In this document: positions 1 through 8,503 of the stretch, piece by piece
Position numbering within the stretch: position 1 is the stretch's first letter
How the letters are laid out: each line of letters opens with the position of its first letter
Assembly: GCA_002392645.1 (NCBI GenBank)
Contig: DGHL01000061.1
Span: 457 to 33,359, forward strand
DNA: 32,903 nucleotides
Direction: 5' to 3'
Source of the DNA: Prevotellaceae bacterium UBA3849
GTDB lineage: Bacteria; Bacteroidota; Bacteroidia; Bacteroidales; Bacteroidaceae
The notes under the pieces: model-generated
Database searches by the model: none
What the model was told of the DNA's origin: nothing
Seen by the model: the letters and a program-made list of their open reading frames with translations, nothing else
Made by a program: the position numbers and the translations under genes

Positions 1-158
1 AAGAGTCGTTCGGCAAGGTGGTCGATATGGTGCTTGAACTGCGTGCCAAGGCCAAGGCTGACAAGGACTGGGCTACCAGCGACAAGATACGCGACGAACT
101 CTCAGCCGCCGGCATCATCGTCAAGGACACCCCTGACGGAGCCGTGTGGGAGATGTAA
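1..158 (+). CDS. cysS: Cysteine--tRNA ligase, C-terminal end (partial)
   Basis: The frame is open from base 3 to a TAA at 156-158 and encodes the last 51 residues of a larger protein cut by the window edge. The motif around ATSDKIRDELSAAGIIVKDT followed by a Trp near the stop is the usual end of cysteinyl-tRNA synthetase, which charges tRNA-Cys in the cytoplasm. The catalytic Rossmann fold and zinc site lie outside the window, so the call rests on this C-terminal helix alone. A strong terminator follows at 194-235, so this gene probably ends its own transcript. Confidence 0.85.
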   Translation, partial: ESFGKVVDMVLELRAKAKADKDWATSDKIRDELSAAGIIVKDTPDGAVWEM

Positions 159-193
159 TGAAACAAAGATAAAGGCGAATAAGAAAATAAATC

Positions 194-235
194 AACCGTC
201 CTGTCATACCTATGTATGGCAGGGCGGTTTTATTT
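194..235 (+). terminator. Intrinsic terminator after cysS
   Basis: A 16-bp stem (194-209 with 214-229) with two G:U-type pairs and a 4-base loop is followed by a T-rich tract. It lies 36 bp after the cysS stop codon. Confidence 0.85.
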
Positions 236-318
236 ATGAATCAATCTGTATGTATCTGCGCTTATATCTTCTTTCTGTCAAGAAAGATTAGGGATGGGAA
301 AGTTTTCTGTTGAAAAAT

Positions 319-349
319 TTTGTCAGGTGACGGAAAATCACTATCTTTG
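319..349 (+). promoter_or_regulatory. Bacteroidota-type promoter of the U32 gene
   Basis: TTTG at 319-322 and TATCTTTG at 342-349 are separated by 19 bp. This matches the known Bacteroidota consensus TTTG-N19-21-TAnnTTTG. The expected transcription start lies at about 352-355, on top of the first ATG of the next gene. Confidence 0.75.
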
Positions 350-353
350 CAGA

Positions 354-1634
354 ATGATGAAAAAACAAGATTTTGAGATAATGGCACCGGTAGGCTCGAG
401 AGAGTCGTTTGCTGCTGCCATAAACGCAGGAGCTAACTCTATATACTTTGGTATAGAGAAACTTAACATGCGTGCTCACTCTGCATCTACCTTCACCATT
501 GACGACTTGAAGGAGATTGCGGCTACGTGTGCTGAGCACGGAATAAAGAGCTACCTGACGGTCAACACCGTGATATATGGTGAAGACCTTGAGCAGATGC
601 GCGAAATCATTGATGCTGCCAAGGAGGCAAGCATCTCTGCCGTCATAGCCTCTGACGTGGCTGTGATGATGTATTGTCGTGAGGTAGGGCAGGAAGTGCA
701 TCTCTCCACTCAGCTTAATATTTCAAACATTGAGGCGCTCAGGTTCTACGCGCAGTTTGCCGACGTTGTGGTGCTGGCGCGTGAGTTGCGCATGGACCAG
801 GTGCAGGCCATTCACGAACAGGCTGTGAAGGAAGGCATCTGCGGACCATCTGGGCAGCCTATCCGCATAGAGATGTTCTGTCACGGTGCGCTGTGCATGG
901 CTATCTCGGGCAAGTGCTACCTGTCGCTTCACAACATGGGACGCTCTGCCAACCGTGGCGAGTGCGTGCAGATATGCCGCAGGGCATACCGGGTGGAAGA
1001 CGTGGAGACGGGCAACGAACTCCTCATCGACAACAAATATATCATGTCGCCCAAGGACCTGAAGACCATCCGCTTCATCGACCGCATGATGACGGCAGGC
1101 GTCAGGGTGTTCAAGATAGAAGGCAGGGCACGCGGAGCAGAGTATGTTGACACCGTGGTGCGCTGCTATAAGGAAGCCATCAGTGCCGTGCTCCACGACC
1201 AGGAGCAGCCGCAGGAGCCAAAGCAGTTTACCGAAGAGGCTAAGGACAAGTGGGACGAAAGGCTCGCCCGCGTCTTCAACCGTGGTTTCTGGGACGGCTA
1301 CTATCAGGGCCAGACCTTGGGAGAGTGGAACGACTCATACGGTTCGAAGGCAACCGAGAAGAAGGTATATTCCGCCAAGGTGATAAAATATTTCTCAAAG
1401 ATTGGCGTGGCAGAGATACAGGTTGAGGCTCACGACATCAAGGTGGGCGACAAACTGCTCTTCACCGGTAACACCACCGGAGCGATGTATATCGACGAGG
1501 TGGATGAGATACGCTATGACCTGAAACCTGTGGAGCAAGCCACCAAGGGCCAGCGCATAAGCATCAAGGTGCCCGATAAGGTAAGGCCTAACGACAAGGT
1601 GTTCGTAATTAAAATTGAAGAATTGAAGGATTGA
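354..1634 (+). CDS. Peptidase U32 family protein, TrhP-like (probable tRNA hydroxylation factor)
   Basis: A 426-aa protein. The U32 signature EMFCHGALCMAISGKCYLS lies at residues 173-191, followed by NRGECVQIC (200-208) and FKIEGRARGAEYV. Characterised U32 members (TrhP, RlhA, UbiU/V) are not proteases in practice: they take part in tRNA, rRNA or ubiquinone hydroxylation and several carry a 4Fe-4S cluster. Cys181, Cys188, Cys204 and Cys208 are spaced like cluster ligands in UbiU, which is an inference. TrhP acts on the wobble uridine of tRNA; length and layout fit TrhP best. I chose ATG 354 (ATG 357 is equally possible) because an upstream ATG at 294 adds 20 residues unlike the family and lies before the promoter. 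The last codons (KIEELKD) are written by an 8-bp repeat array. Confidence 0.85.
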   Translation: MMKKQDFEIMAPVGSRESFAAAINAGANSIYFGIEKLNMRAHSASTFTIDDLKEIAATCAEHGIKSYLTVNTVIYGEDLEQMREIIDAAKEASISAVIASDVAVMMYCREVGQEVHLSTQLNISNIEALRFYAQFADVVVLARELRMDQVQAIHEQAVKEGICGPSGQPIRIEMFCHGALCMAISGKCYLSLHNMGRSANRGECVQICRRAYRVEDVETGNELLIDNKYIMSPKDLKTIRFIDRMMTAGVRVFKIEGRARGAEYVDTVVRCYKEAISAVLHDQEQPQEPKQFTEEAKDKWDERLARVFNRGFWDGYYQGQTLGEWNDSYGSKATEKKVYSAKVIKYFSKIGVAEIQVEAHDIKVGDKLLFTGNTTGAMYIDEVDEIRYDLKPVEQATKGQRISIKVPDKVRPNDKVFVIKIEELKD

Positions 1635-1700
1635 AGAATTGAAGGAATGAAGGATTGAAAAATAAATAATTTAAAAATTGAAGAATTGAAGAATTGAAGT
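1614..1700. repeat. 8-bp tandem repeat array (ATTGAAGA/G)
   Basis: Six consecutive 8-bp units run from 1614 to 1661 (ATTGAAGA or ATTGAAGG, one variant AATGAAGG). An AT-rich spacer follows, then three more units at 1677-1700. The first units encode the last codons of the U32 gene, and the TGA stop lies inside a unit. Confidence 0.9.
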
Positions 1701-1751
1701 CGGACACATACACAGAAACAACTAAAATAAACATAGACAATATATAGAACA

Positions 1752-2450
1752 ATGGTTTTAGCATTTTTCAAAAAGGTATCATTAGTAGTATTGCTGCTGC
1801 TTGTACCATGCATCGTCAGCAACGCAGCCAAGAAGAAAGAGACAGTAAAATGCACGGCTACACTGTTTGATGGCAAGAAGGTAACAGGATATATCGTTGA
1901 CGGAAAGACAACGATGATATATTATGGTGAAGAAAAAATATATAACATCTATAGTGTTTCCATAGCAGACACGCCTGAAGGCAAAGGAAATGTATATACC
2001 GCCGATGAGGTGAAGGAAATTGCAGTTACCTATGAAGACGGTACAAAGGGAGTGTTAAAGTCTCTTTATCTTCTCAAAAACCTTAGTTGGCCGAAGAATC
2101 TCAAGCACGGATCGAAGCGCACGTTCTTTCCCGTAGCATATCAGAAGAAAGGCATCCTGGGCTTTGCCTGTCAAACAAAAGTTGTTGATTTCGCTGCTTG
2201 GAGCCTTGGGTGGCTGCAGTATGAGAGCCACGTGCAATACTGCTACTGCCTGGAGGGTGATGAAACAGTTATACCATACTATACAGACTACGGCAAGAAC
2301 ACTCTTGCTACAGGTCAGAAAAAATGGATAGCAAGGTGCTTTGAGCGCTTCCCAAAGATGTTTGAGTATATCAAGAGCGACGACTTCGTATATAAGACAT
2401 TCAAGAAAGATCCGTTCTCTGTACTTGACAAGCTGGGAACTTTGAAATAA
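1752..2450 (+). CDS. Secreted protein of unknown function
   Basis: A 232-aa protein I do not recognise. Residues 1-25 form a signal peptide: a Lys-Lys start, a Leu/Val-rich core and a likely cut after SNA. The Cys at residue 20 follows Pro, so it is not a convincing lipobox. The mature part begins KKKETVKCTATLFDGKKVTGYI, suggesting a small beta-rich domain, and later has aromatic and Cys-rich stretches (HVQYCYCLEG). A periplasmic or surface location is inferred. No RBS or promoter stands out. The gene sits between inverted copies of the same short repeat (1677-1700 and 2465-2489), and the next gene starts 47 bp downstream. Confidence 0.7.
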   Translation: MVLAFFKKVSLVVLLLLVPCIVSNAAKKKETVKCTATLFDGKKVTGYIVDGKTTMIYYGEEKIYNIYSVSIADTPEGKGNVYTADEVKEIAVTYEDGTKGVLKSLYLLKNLSWPKNLKHGSKRTFFPVAYQKKGILGFACQTKVVDFAAWSLGWLQYESHVQYCYCLEGDETVIPYYTDYGKNTLATGQKKWIARCFERFPKMFEYIKSDDFVYKTFKKDPFSVLDKLGTLK

Positions 2451-2464
2451 TCATAATATCCGAC

Positions 2465-2489
2465 CTCAATTCTTCAATTTTTCAATCTT
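2465..2489. repeat. Short repeat, inverted relative to the 1614-1700 array
   Basis: The run CAATTCTTCAATTTTTCAAT is the reverse-complement form of the ATTGAAGA units found before the preceding gene. It lies just upstream of the sufE start. Confidence 0.7.
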
Positions 2490-2497
2490 AAGAGAAT

Positions 2498-2914
2498 ATG
2501 ACAATAAACGAGATACAAGACGAAGTAATAGAAGAGTTCAGCGGTCTTGATGACTGGATGGACCGTTACCAGATGCTCATCGACCTTGGTTCAGAGCAAG
2601 AGCCATTGGCTGACGAGTATAAGACAGAACAGAACCTCATCGACGGCTGTCAGAGCCGCGTGTGGGTGCAGTGCGACAAGCAGGAAGACGGCACGTTGCA
2701 CTTTTCTGCCGAGAGCGACGCCCTCATCGTGAAGGGCATCGTAGCCCTGCTCATACGAGTGCTGACCGACCATACGCCGAAGGAGATACTCGATGCAGAC
2801 CTCTACTTCATAGAAGAGATAGGACTGAAAGAGCACCTCTCGCCAACACGCTCCAACGGACTGCTCGCCATGGTTAAGCGCATCAAGGCGTATGCGCTGG
2901 CATACAGCGTTTAG
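2498..2914 (+). CDS. sufE: SufE-family sulfur acceptor protein
   Basis: A 138-aa protein, the normal size for SufE. Residues 49-56 read DGCQSRVW, with Cys51 as the persulfide-accepting cysteine of the family. The ending (HLSPTRSNGLLAMVKRIKAYA) also matches SufE. SufE takes sulfur from the cysteine desulfurase SufS and passes it to the SufBCD scaffold for iron-sulfur cluster assembly in the cytoplasm. No sufS or sufBCD gene lies in this window, so it works with partners encoded elsewhere. The ATG start at 2498 gives the usual N-terminus. Confidence 0.93.
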   Translation: MTINEIQDEVIEEFSGLDDWMDRYQMLIDLGSEQEPLADEYKTEQNLIDGCQSRVWVQCDKQEDGTLHFSAESDALIVKGIVALLIRVLTDHTPKEILDADLYFIEEIGLKEHLSPTRSNGLLAMVKRIKAYALAYSV

Positions 2915-2969
2915 TTTCTGGGTATAGGACGCTAGGTAATATATTATCACTGTAATAAGAAGTTTGGTT

Positions 2970-5900
2970 ATGTACGAGAAATTTAGCGATAATGTCTTAA
3001 TGTTGTTAGCAATATATACGCTTTTCGACACGCAGGAGATACAGCCGCGCAAGTTGAAAAGCGTGATGGAGAACTTGTTAGGACGTTCGTTGAGTGACCT
3101 TAAGGCTTATGTAAAGCCGTTAAGGGATGCATACATAATCGAAGCGAAGACCTATAACTGGCGTACAGACTCCTACGACTATACTATAGCGAGCGAGCAC
3201 ATGGTACCCGTTATGCTTTTTCTGAAAGAACAGAAAAAGGATTTGACATTAAAGGTGCTTGATGCAGCAAAGAAACTTGAACCTACCGATACACAACGCT
3301 TGTTGTGGGAGTTTATCACCAATGACTTCAATGACGATGCCCCAATCCATTATTATAGAGATGCAGTGGCCAATAAGGAGTGTTTCATACCAATCGTATG
3401 CGACCCTCGCTTTGCTCCCATATTGCTTAATTTCGACTCAGATGATTTCTTTGAATTGCTGAATGATTACATCGTAAGGGTATTCACGCAAGAAAAACTG
3501 ATAGACGTGGACTATCTGAAATCGCTGGTAAGCAGTTTCAAGCTTAGGAGCAATGAAGACAGCAAGACACTGCGCCTGCTATGCCTCTTGGATTTATATG
3601 CCTACATGGCATACGGCGTAATTCCGCAGGACCTCTATGCCAACAACAAGAACCATCGCATCATTGCCGGACTGCACGAGGCTTACAAAGGAAACTACGT
3701 ACAGTCGCTGGAGCATTTCAAGAAGGCTGTGGCTCTGAATAACAAGCAGAGCAACATCCGTAGTTTCATTGTGTCATCGCGCAGCTACCTTGCGTTGGCG
3801 TCGGCAAATTTCTTCTACCTGCTCATAGCATTCAAGACAGGGACAGAGGATGGCAAGAGGAAGTGCGCAGGAATAACCCGTGCATCGAATGACTTGACAA
3901 GCTCTGCACGCCTCCTATATACCATACTGTCTTATGGCGACAACGACAAAAGCATAGAGAGAGAACTAAGCCATGCCCTGGAAAGCCCTGAGCGCATAGA
4001 CAGAGTGCAGGCAGTCTTGATGTGCTACTATCTTGGCAAGGTCAGCCTCGTGCAGAAAGCCTATGGCGACGGTGTGTCTGCTGCCATGCCACGATGGAGC
4101 ATCTACAAGCAGGAGATGCGCAAGTACAAAATGCCTGACAATGCAGAAGAACTTGACAAAGCGTATGGCAAGCAGGGAATACTATCTACCATATACCATA
4201 AGCAGGAATGGGAGAATGTACTTGACGACCTCATGAACCTCTCCACTGGTGGCAATGGTGATGCAGAGGCAGTAAAGAAAGATGTGCGTGTAGCATATTT
4301 CATGCGTGACATCAAAAGCCCCTATGCCAATCCCCGTAGCCAGACTATATTGAAGAATGGTAACTGGAGTGCAGGCAAGAACATCAAGTTCTATGATTTT
4401 GTAAACGGCTCCTTGGAGGGCATGGATGCTGCAGACCATCGCATATCAATGAAGGTTAGCCAAAGCAGGGCTTACCCAGGTGATGTCCGGCTGGAGTATA
4501 TATTGCCAGAGATGACTAAGGAGAGCAGGCTCTACGTAGGCCACTATGCCCCGTACACCCTTGTGCAGGTTACGGAAGAGATGCCGTATCTTACGCTTGA
4601 GCACACCATGGACGGCTACCATATAGTCAGCAACGTGCCTGCCGACAAGGTGGAAGAGCCATTGGTGATAACCCACAGGGGGGCTGCATCAATCAACTTT
4701 ATACGCATAGACGATGCGCAGCGGCCGTACTACAGCCGACTGCTCTCACTGGGATATTTCCCTGATGAGGCAGAGGCGCAGCTGCGCGAGTTCCTTAACA
4801 GCCTTGGCGGCAAGGTGGAGGTCAACAGCGACCTTATAGAGGGCGGCAGTACACTGCCTATAGTGGCAGGCTCCTCACAACTTATTATGCAGATGCGCCC
4901 TACGGATCGCGAGCACTATGTGGTGGGTCTGTTCGTGCGACCGCTTGAAGGCGGCAGCGTAAGATGCGTGCCAGGTCAGGGCAATGATGTAATCGTTGAC
5001 AGCGGACGGTGGACTGATGAGAATGGTGAGACCATAGAAGGCAGGACACGTGTGCAGCGAGATCTGAAACAGGAAGCAGACTATCTTGAAGTATTCAAGG
5101 AAGCAAACAGCACCTTGCCTGCCATAAATAAGAACATGGCGAAAGATGCCATGACAGAGGTAGATGCCTACGACCTCCTTCCGTTGCTTGAATTTGCACA
5201 GGGCCACTCCGATATCATTACGTGTGAGTGGCCTGAGGGCGCAAGTCTCAGGATAAAGCAAAGACAGACATCTACATCATGGAACGGTGCCATAAAGAAG
5301 AATGAGAACGGATGGTTTGAGATAGAGGGCAGCGTGGAGATAGACCAAGGCAAGGTTCTGACCATGGCACAGCTGCTTGACCTTGCCAGTCAGTCGCGCG
5401 GTCGCTACATCAAGCTTGGCGAGGGCGAGTTCCTGGCACTCAGCGACAAGCTTCGCAAGCAGTTGAAGCAGCTCAGCACCATAGCTTCGCGCTCAAAGGG
5501 CAAGCTGATTATGTCGCCGTTCTCTGTGGCATTGCTCGGAAGCGACGTAACCAATGGTGAACTGCTGCTCAGCGAAGACGAAGAGGTGAAGCAGATACGC
5601 AAGAGCATCAAGGAGTCAAGCAAATATTCGCCTGACGTGCCAAAGAACCTCAACGCTACGTTGCGCGAATATCAGAAAGACGGCTATCAGTGGATGTCGC
5701 GACTTAACAAGTGGGGGGCAGGTGCATTGCTCGCCGACGATATGGGTCTTGGTAAGACCATACAGACCATTACCTTCCTGCTGTCAAAGGCAGAAGAAGG
5801 CCCGTCGCTCGTCATAGCACCGGCATCGGTGGCTCCGAACTGGAAGACTGAGTTCGACAAGTTTGCTCCGTCGCTCAATATCATAATGCTTAACTTTGCC

Positions 5901-7088
5901 CCTAACCGTACCGAGGCAATAAAGAAGGCAAAGGCTGGCGACGTGGTGGTAACCACCTATGGACTGCTGCTGAGCGTGAAAGACGATATCACCACGAAAC
6001 AGTGGACCACCATCTGCCTTGATGAGGCTCATATAGTAAAGAACCGCGGTGCAAAGACTTCTGCCGTGGCTATGCAGTTGAAGAGCAAGAACCGCGTGAT
6101 GCTTACCGGTACGCCGGTGCAGAATCATCTGGGTGAGTTGTGGAATCTGTTCCAATTCGTCAATCCGGGACTGCTGGGCAAGTTCGATGATTTCAACCGT
6201 CGCTTCATAATTCCGATAGAACAGGATGGCGACAAGGAGGTTCAGCATGAACTTGACCGACTCGTAAAGCCGTTCATGCTGCGCCGTACCAAGGACAAGG
6301 TAGCTAAGGAACTGCCGGAGAAGGAAGAGATATATCAGCACGTTGACCTGTCGGATGATGAGCGACTGGTATATGAGGCACTTCGCCAAAGAGCTGAGGC
6401 TATGCTTCTGGCTGAGAAAGACGGTAAGGTGTCGATGACCACCCTGGCAGAGATAACCCGTCTGAGGCAGTGCGCATGCGATATAAGGCTGATAGAGGAA
6501 GGCAAGAAGGGAGCAGGAAAAAAGCAGAGCTCGAAAATAATAGCATTGGTGGAATTGCTCTCTACCGTGCTCGAAGGTCTCAATGAGGCAGACGGCAGCA
6601 AGAAATCTGGCAAGTCGAAGAAGGAAAAGAACGGCGGTGTGTTGGTATTCTCGCAGTTTACCTCATATCTGTCGCTTATAAAGAAGGCACTCGACGAAGC
6701 CTCTATACCTTATTTATACATAGACGGCTCGGTGCCTATAAAGGAGCGCCAAAGGCTTGTAGAGAAATTCCAGGCTGGTGAATGTCCGGTATTCCTGATA
6801 TCGCTGAAGGCAGGCGGACTTGGATTGAACCTGACGCGTGCAAACTATGTCATACACATGGACCCATGGTGGAACCCTGCCATAGAGGCACAGGCCACTG
6901 ACCGTGCGCACCGTATAGGTCAGAAGCAGGCGGTAACCGTGTATCACCTAATAGCCGAAGGCACCATAGAGGAGAAGATACAGCGCATGCATGAGCAAAA
7001 GCGCGAACTTGTTGAGAACATACTCGAAAGCACCGACATGAGCTACAAGCTCACCGGTGAAGAACTGCTGAAGCTGGTGCACAGTTGA
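2970..7088 (+). CDS. SNF2-family DEAD/DEAH-box helicase (Swi2/Snf2-like ATPase)
   Basis: A 1372-aa cytoplasmic protein. The C-terminal third is a complete SNF2 motor: LREYQKDGYQW, Walker A DDMGLGKT at 923-930, DEAH at 1018-1021, LTGTPVQN, FMLRRTKDKVAKELPEKE, then the second RecA lobe with VLVFSQF, GGLGLNLTRA and DRAHRIGQ at 1311-1318. Such proteins translocate on double-stranded DNA to move proteins such as RNA polymerase. The first 900 residues match no family I know by eye; residues about 230-330 look helical and TPR-like. I chose ATG 2970 over the in-frame TTG at 2964. No restriction or defence gene is adjacent, so a housekeeping role is as likely as defence. Confidence 0.92.
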   Translation: MYEKFSDNVLMLLAIYTLFDTQEIQPRKLKSVMENLLGRSLSDLKAYVKPLRDAYIIEAKTYNWRTDSYDYTIASEHMVPVMLFLKEQKKDLTLKVLDAAKKLEPTDTQRLLWEFITNDFNDDAPIHYYRDAVANKECFIPIVCDPRFAPILLNFDSDDFFELLNDYIVRVFTQEKLIDVDYLKSLVSSFKLRSNEDSKTLRLLCLLDLYAYMAYGVIPQDLYANNKNHRIIAGLHEAYKGNYVQSLEHFKKAVALNNKQSNIRSFIVSSRSYLALASANFFYLLIAFKTGTEDGKRKCAGITRASNDLTSSARLLYTILSYGDNDKSIERELSHALESPERIDRVQAVLMCYYLGKVSLVQKAYGDGVSAAMPRWSIYKQEMRKYKMPDNAEELDKAYGKQGILSTIYHKQEWENVLDDLMNLSTGGNGDAEAVKKDVRVAYFMRDIKSPYANPRSQTILKNGNWSAGKNIKFYDFVNGSLEGMDAADHRISMKVSQSRAYPGDVRLEYILPEMTKESRLYVGHYAPYTLVQVTEEMPYLTLEHTMDGYHIVSNVPADKVEEPLVITHRGAASINFIRIDDAQRPYYSRLLSLGYFPDEAEAQLREFLNSLGGKVEVNSDLIEGGSTLPIVAGSSQLIMQMRPTDREHYVVGLFVRPLEGGSVRCVPGQGNDVIVDSGRWTDENGETIEGRTRVQRDLKQEADYLEVFKEANSTLPAINKNMAKDAMTEVDAYDLLPLLEFAQGHSDIITCEWPEGASLRIKQRQTSTSWNGAIKKNENGWFEIEGSVEIDQGKVLTMAQLLDLASQSRGRYIKLGEGEFLALSDKLRKQLKQLSTIASRSKGKLIMSPFSVALLGSDVTNGELLLSEDEEVKQIRKSIKESSKYSPDVPKNLNATLREYQKDGYQWMSRLNKWGAGALLADDMGLGKTIQTITFLLSKAEEGPSLVIAPASVAPNWKTEFDKFAPSLNIIMLNFAPNRTEAIKKAKAGDVVVTTYGLLLSVKDDITTKQWTTICLDEAHIVKNRGAKTSAVAMQLKSKNRVMLTGTPVQNHLGELWNLFQFVNPGLLGKFDDFNRRFIIPIEQDGDKEVQHELDRLVKPFMLRRTKDKVAKELPEKEEIYQHVDLSDDERLVYEALRQRAEAMLLAEKDGKVSMTTLAEITRLRQCACDIRLIEEGKKGAGKKQSSKIIALVELLSTVLEGLNEADGSKKSGKSKKEKNGGVLVFSQFTSYLSLIKKALDEASIPYLYIDGSVPIKERQRLVEKFQAGECPVFLISLKAGGLGLNLTRANYVIHMDPWWNPAIEAQATDRAHRIGQKQAVTVYHLIAEGTIEEKIQRMHEQKRELVENILESTDMSYKLTGEELLKLVHS

Positions 7089-7164
7089 TAGTTTACTGTT
7101 TGTAGTTTACTGTTTTACAGTTACCCAGAATACGAGACACTTAGCAGAAATATTATTTTGTCTG

Positions 7165-8151
7165 TTGCTGATTACAGCCTGCACGCGTAGTGGCAACGAC
7201 GATGTGCCTGCCCTGGCTGATACGGGCAGCGACTATGCGTCGCTGTACGACCAGGGGCAGACATCGAGTTGCTGGATCTATGCCATGTGTGTCTGCATAG
7301 AGCAGGAACAGATGCTGAAGGGCGACAGCGTGGCGTTGTCACGCCATTGGCTCTTGTCGCATGCCATGCAGGAACAGACCCTGCGTCTGTATATGAAGGT
7401 GAAAGATGGCGGCGACGTGGCATCGCCGACTGCTGATCCTCGTGAAGGATTCAGTATACGAGGAGTAGGTCCGGAGGCACTACGCCTTATCAGTATCTAC
7501 GGCCTCGTGCCATATAGCCATGAGCGCTCCTACATAGCATCGGGCAGCGTACTGACGAGAAAACTAACCATGCTGGCAAAGACCGCTACGTCGCTGCATT
7601 CGCTGCACGACAGCATGTATGAGTGTATGCCACACTTCTCCATCTCAAGGCCCGTAGCCACTACTAAGGAAGGTGTGCCAACAGACGAGTCACTGTTTGC
7701 CGACGTCAACAGTGGCTTCTATTACCTCTCCATGCGCTATACACCGTTGCAGTTTGCCGAGAGCATAATGTATGACCAGAATTGGCAGTTCTACTCCAGC
7801 GTGAACTATCACAAGTGGGGAGAACGCATAGCCCTTGAGGTGCCCGATAACCAGAACGGACACGAATATACCAACCTGCCTATGGACTCGCTGCTGCACA
7901 AGACCGTCAGGTCGCTGCGCAAGGGCCATCCCGTATATTGGGAGTATGGCAAGAAGAAGAATCCTGCCGCCGGCGGTGTGAACTCCGACCATGCCATGGC
8001 TATCATCGGCATAACGAAGAGCAGGGACGGACATCCGCGCTTCCTCTGCCGTAACTCTTACGGAAAAGGGTGGGGCAACAACGGAACGTGCCTCGTAAGT
8101 GCCGACTTCTTCATGCACCACACCTGCTGCATAGGAGTGGTCAATGAGTAA
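7165..8151 (+). CDS. Papain-like (C1 family) cysteine peptidase, probable lipoprotein
   Basis: Catalytic features are complete (numbered from TTG 7165): oxyanion Gln30 and nucleophile Cys36 in DQGQTSSCW, His276 in SDHAMAIIG, and Asn297 in NSYGKGWGNNG. This resembles C1A/C1B (papain, bleomycin hydrolase) enzymes. The mature protein starts after a lipobox-like LITAC, so it is probably anchored in the envelope. The start is a problem. TTG 7165 leaves only five residues before the lipid Cys. The open frame extends upstream with a good hydrophobic leader (EILFCLLLITAC) but has no ATG or GTG; an ACG at 7132 sits where one would be expected. The enzyme core is intact, so this is either a non-canonical start, a recent start-codon loss or a sequence error. 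Confidence 0.82.
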   Translation: MLITACTRSGNDDVPALADTGSDYASLYDQGQTSSCWIYAMCVCIEQEQMLKGDSVALSRHWLLSHAMQEQTLRLYMKVKDGGDVASPTADPREGFSIRGVGPEALRLISIYGLVPYSHERSYIASGSVLTRKLTMLAKTATSLHSLHDSMYECMPHFSISRPVATTKEGVPTDESLFADVNSGFYYLSMRYTPLQFAESIMYDQNWQFYSSVNYHKWGERIALEVPDNQNGHEYTNLPMDSLLHKTVRSLRKGHPVYWEYGKKKNPAAGGVNSDHAMAIIGITKSRDGHPRFLCRNSYGKGWGNNGTCLVSADFFMHHTCCIGVVNE

Positions 8152-8205
8152 AGGTACAATTTTACAGTTGGCTGATATTGCAGCGTAATATCATTCATTT
8201 TACCT

Positions 8206-8270
8206 TGTAATCTGATAGCTTTTACACGGTAAAAGCTATCAAATTACAGCCTAAAAGCTATCAGATTACA
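8206..8270. repeat. Hairpin-forming copies of the TGATAGCTTTTACA repeat
   Basis: One forward 20-bp copy (8206-8225) is followed after 3 bases by an inverted copy (8229-8248, one mismatch). A second inverted copy lies at 8251-8270, 22 bp further on. The first two form a 20-bp stem with a 3-base loop. The same unit forms a head-to-tail array at 26681-26768. Confidence 0.9.
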
Positions 8271-8272
8271 CT

Positions 8273-8321
8273 CCCCTTTGCAACGCATTGAGAATAAAAG
8301 CGTTGCAAAGGGGCTTTTTTT
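8273..8321 (+). terminator. Intrinsic terminator after the C1 peptidase
   Basis: A perfect 14-bp stem (8273-8286 with 8300-8313, CCCCTTTGCAACGC) is followed by C and a run of seven T. Confidence 0.93.
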
Positions 8322-8429
8322 GTGCCCGCTTGATACAAATTACAGTTTTTGTCCAGATGCCCATAGTGCACGGATATGCGCCGTAAAAGTTAAATATTGT
8401 AAAATAATATCATTTTTATAGTAACTTGT

Positions 8430-8461
8430 ATTGCATGGTACTGTAAATATATTTATCTTTG
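8430..8461 (+). promoter_or_regulatory. Promoter of the padR-pspC unit
   Basis: TATCTTTG at 8454-8461 is a full -7 element. TTG at 8431-8433 is 20 bp upstream and serves as -33. The leader to the PadR ATG at 8504 is about 37 nt. Confidence 0.7.
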
Positions 8462-8503
8462 CACCGTGATAATGATAAATCATCCATTTAAAAGAAACAG
8501 AAA

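Larger units (their letters stand above)
8152..8503. other. Intergenic region between the C1 peptidase and the PadR gene
   Basis: These 352 bp contain, in order, a 22-bp-family repeat hairpin (8206-8270), a strong intrinsic terminator (8273-8321) and a Bacteroidota-type promoter (8430-8461). I see no gene here. Confidence 0.8.

Noticed and set aside
294..353. Upstream ATG extension of the U32 protein
   Set aside because: It lies before the -33/-7 promoter and encodes residues not seen in the family.
2970..7088. SNF2 protein as part of a phage-defence island
   Set aside because: Neighbours are sufE, a peptidase and PspC genes; no nuclease, methylase or other defence partner is present.
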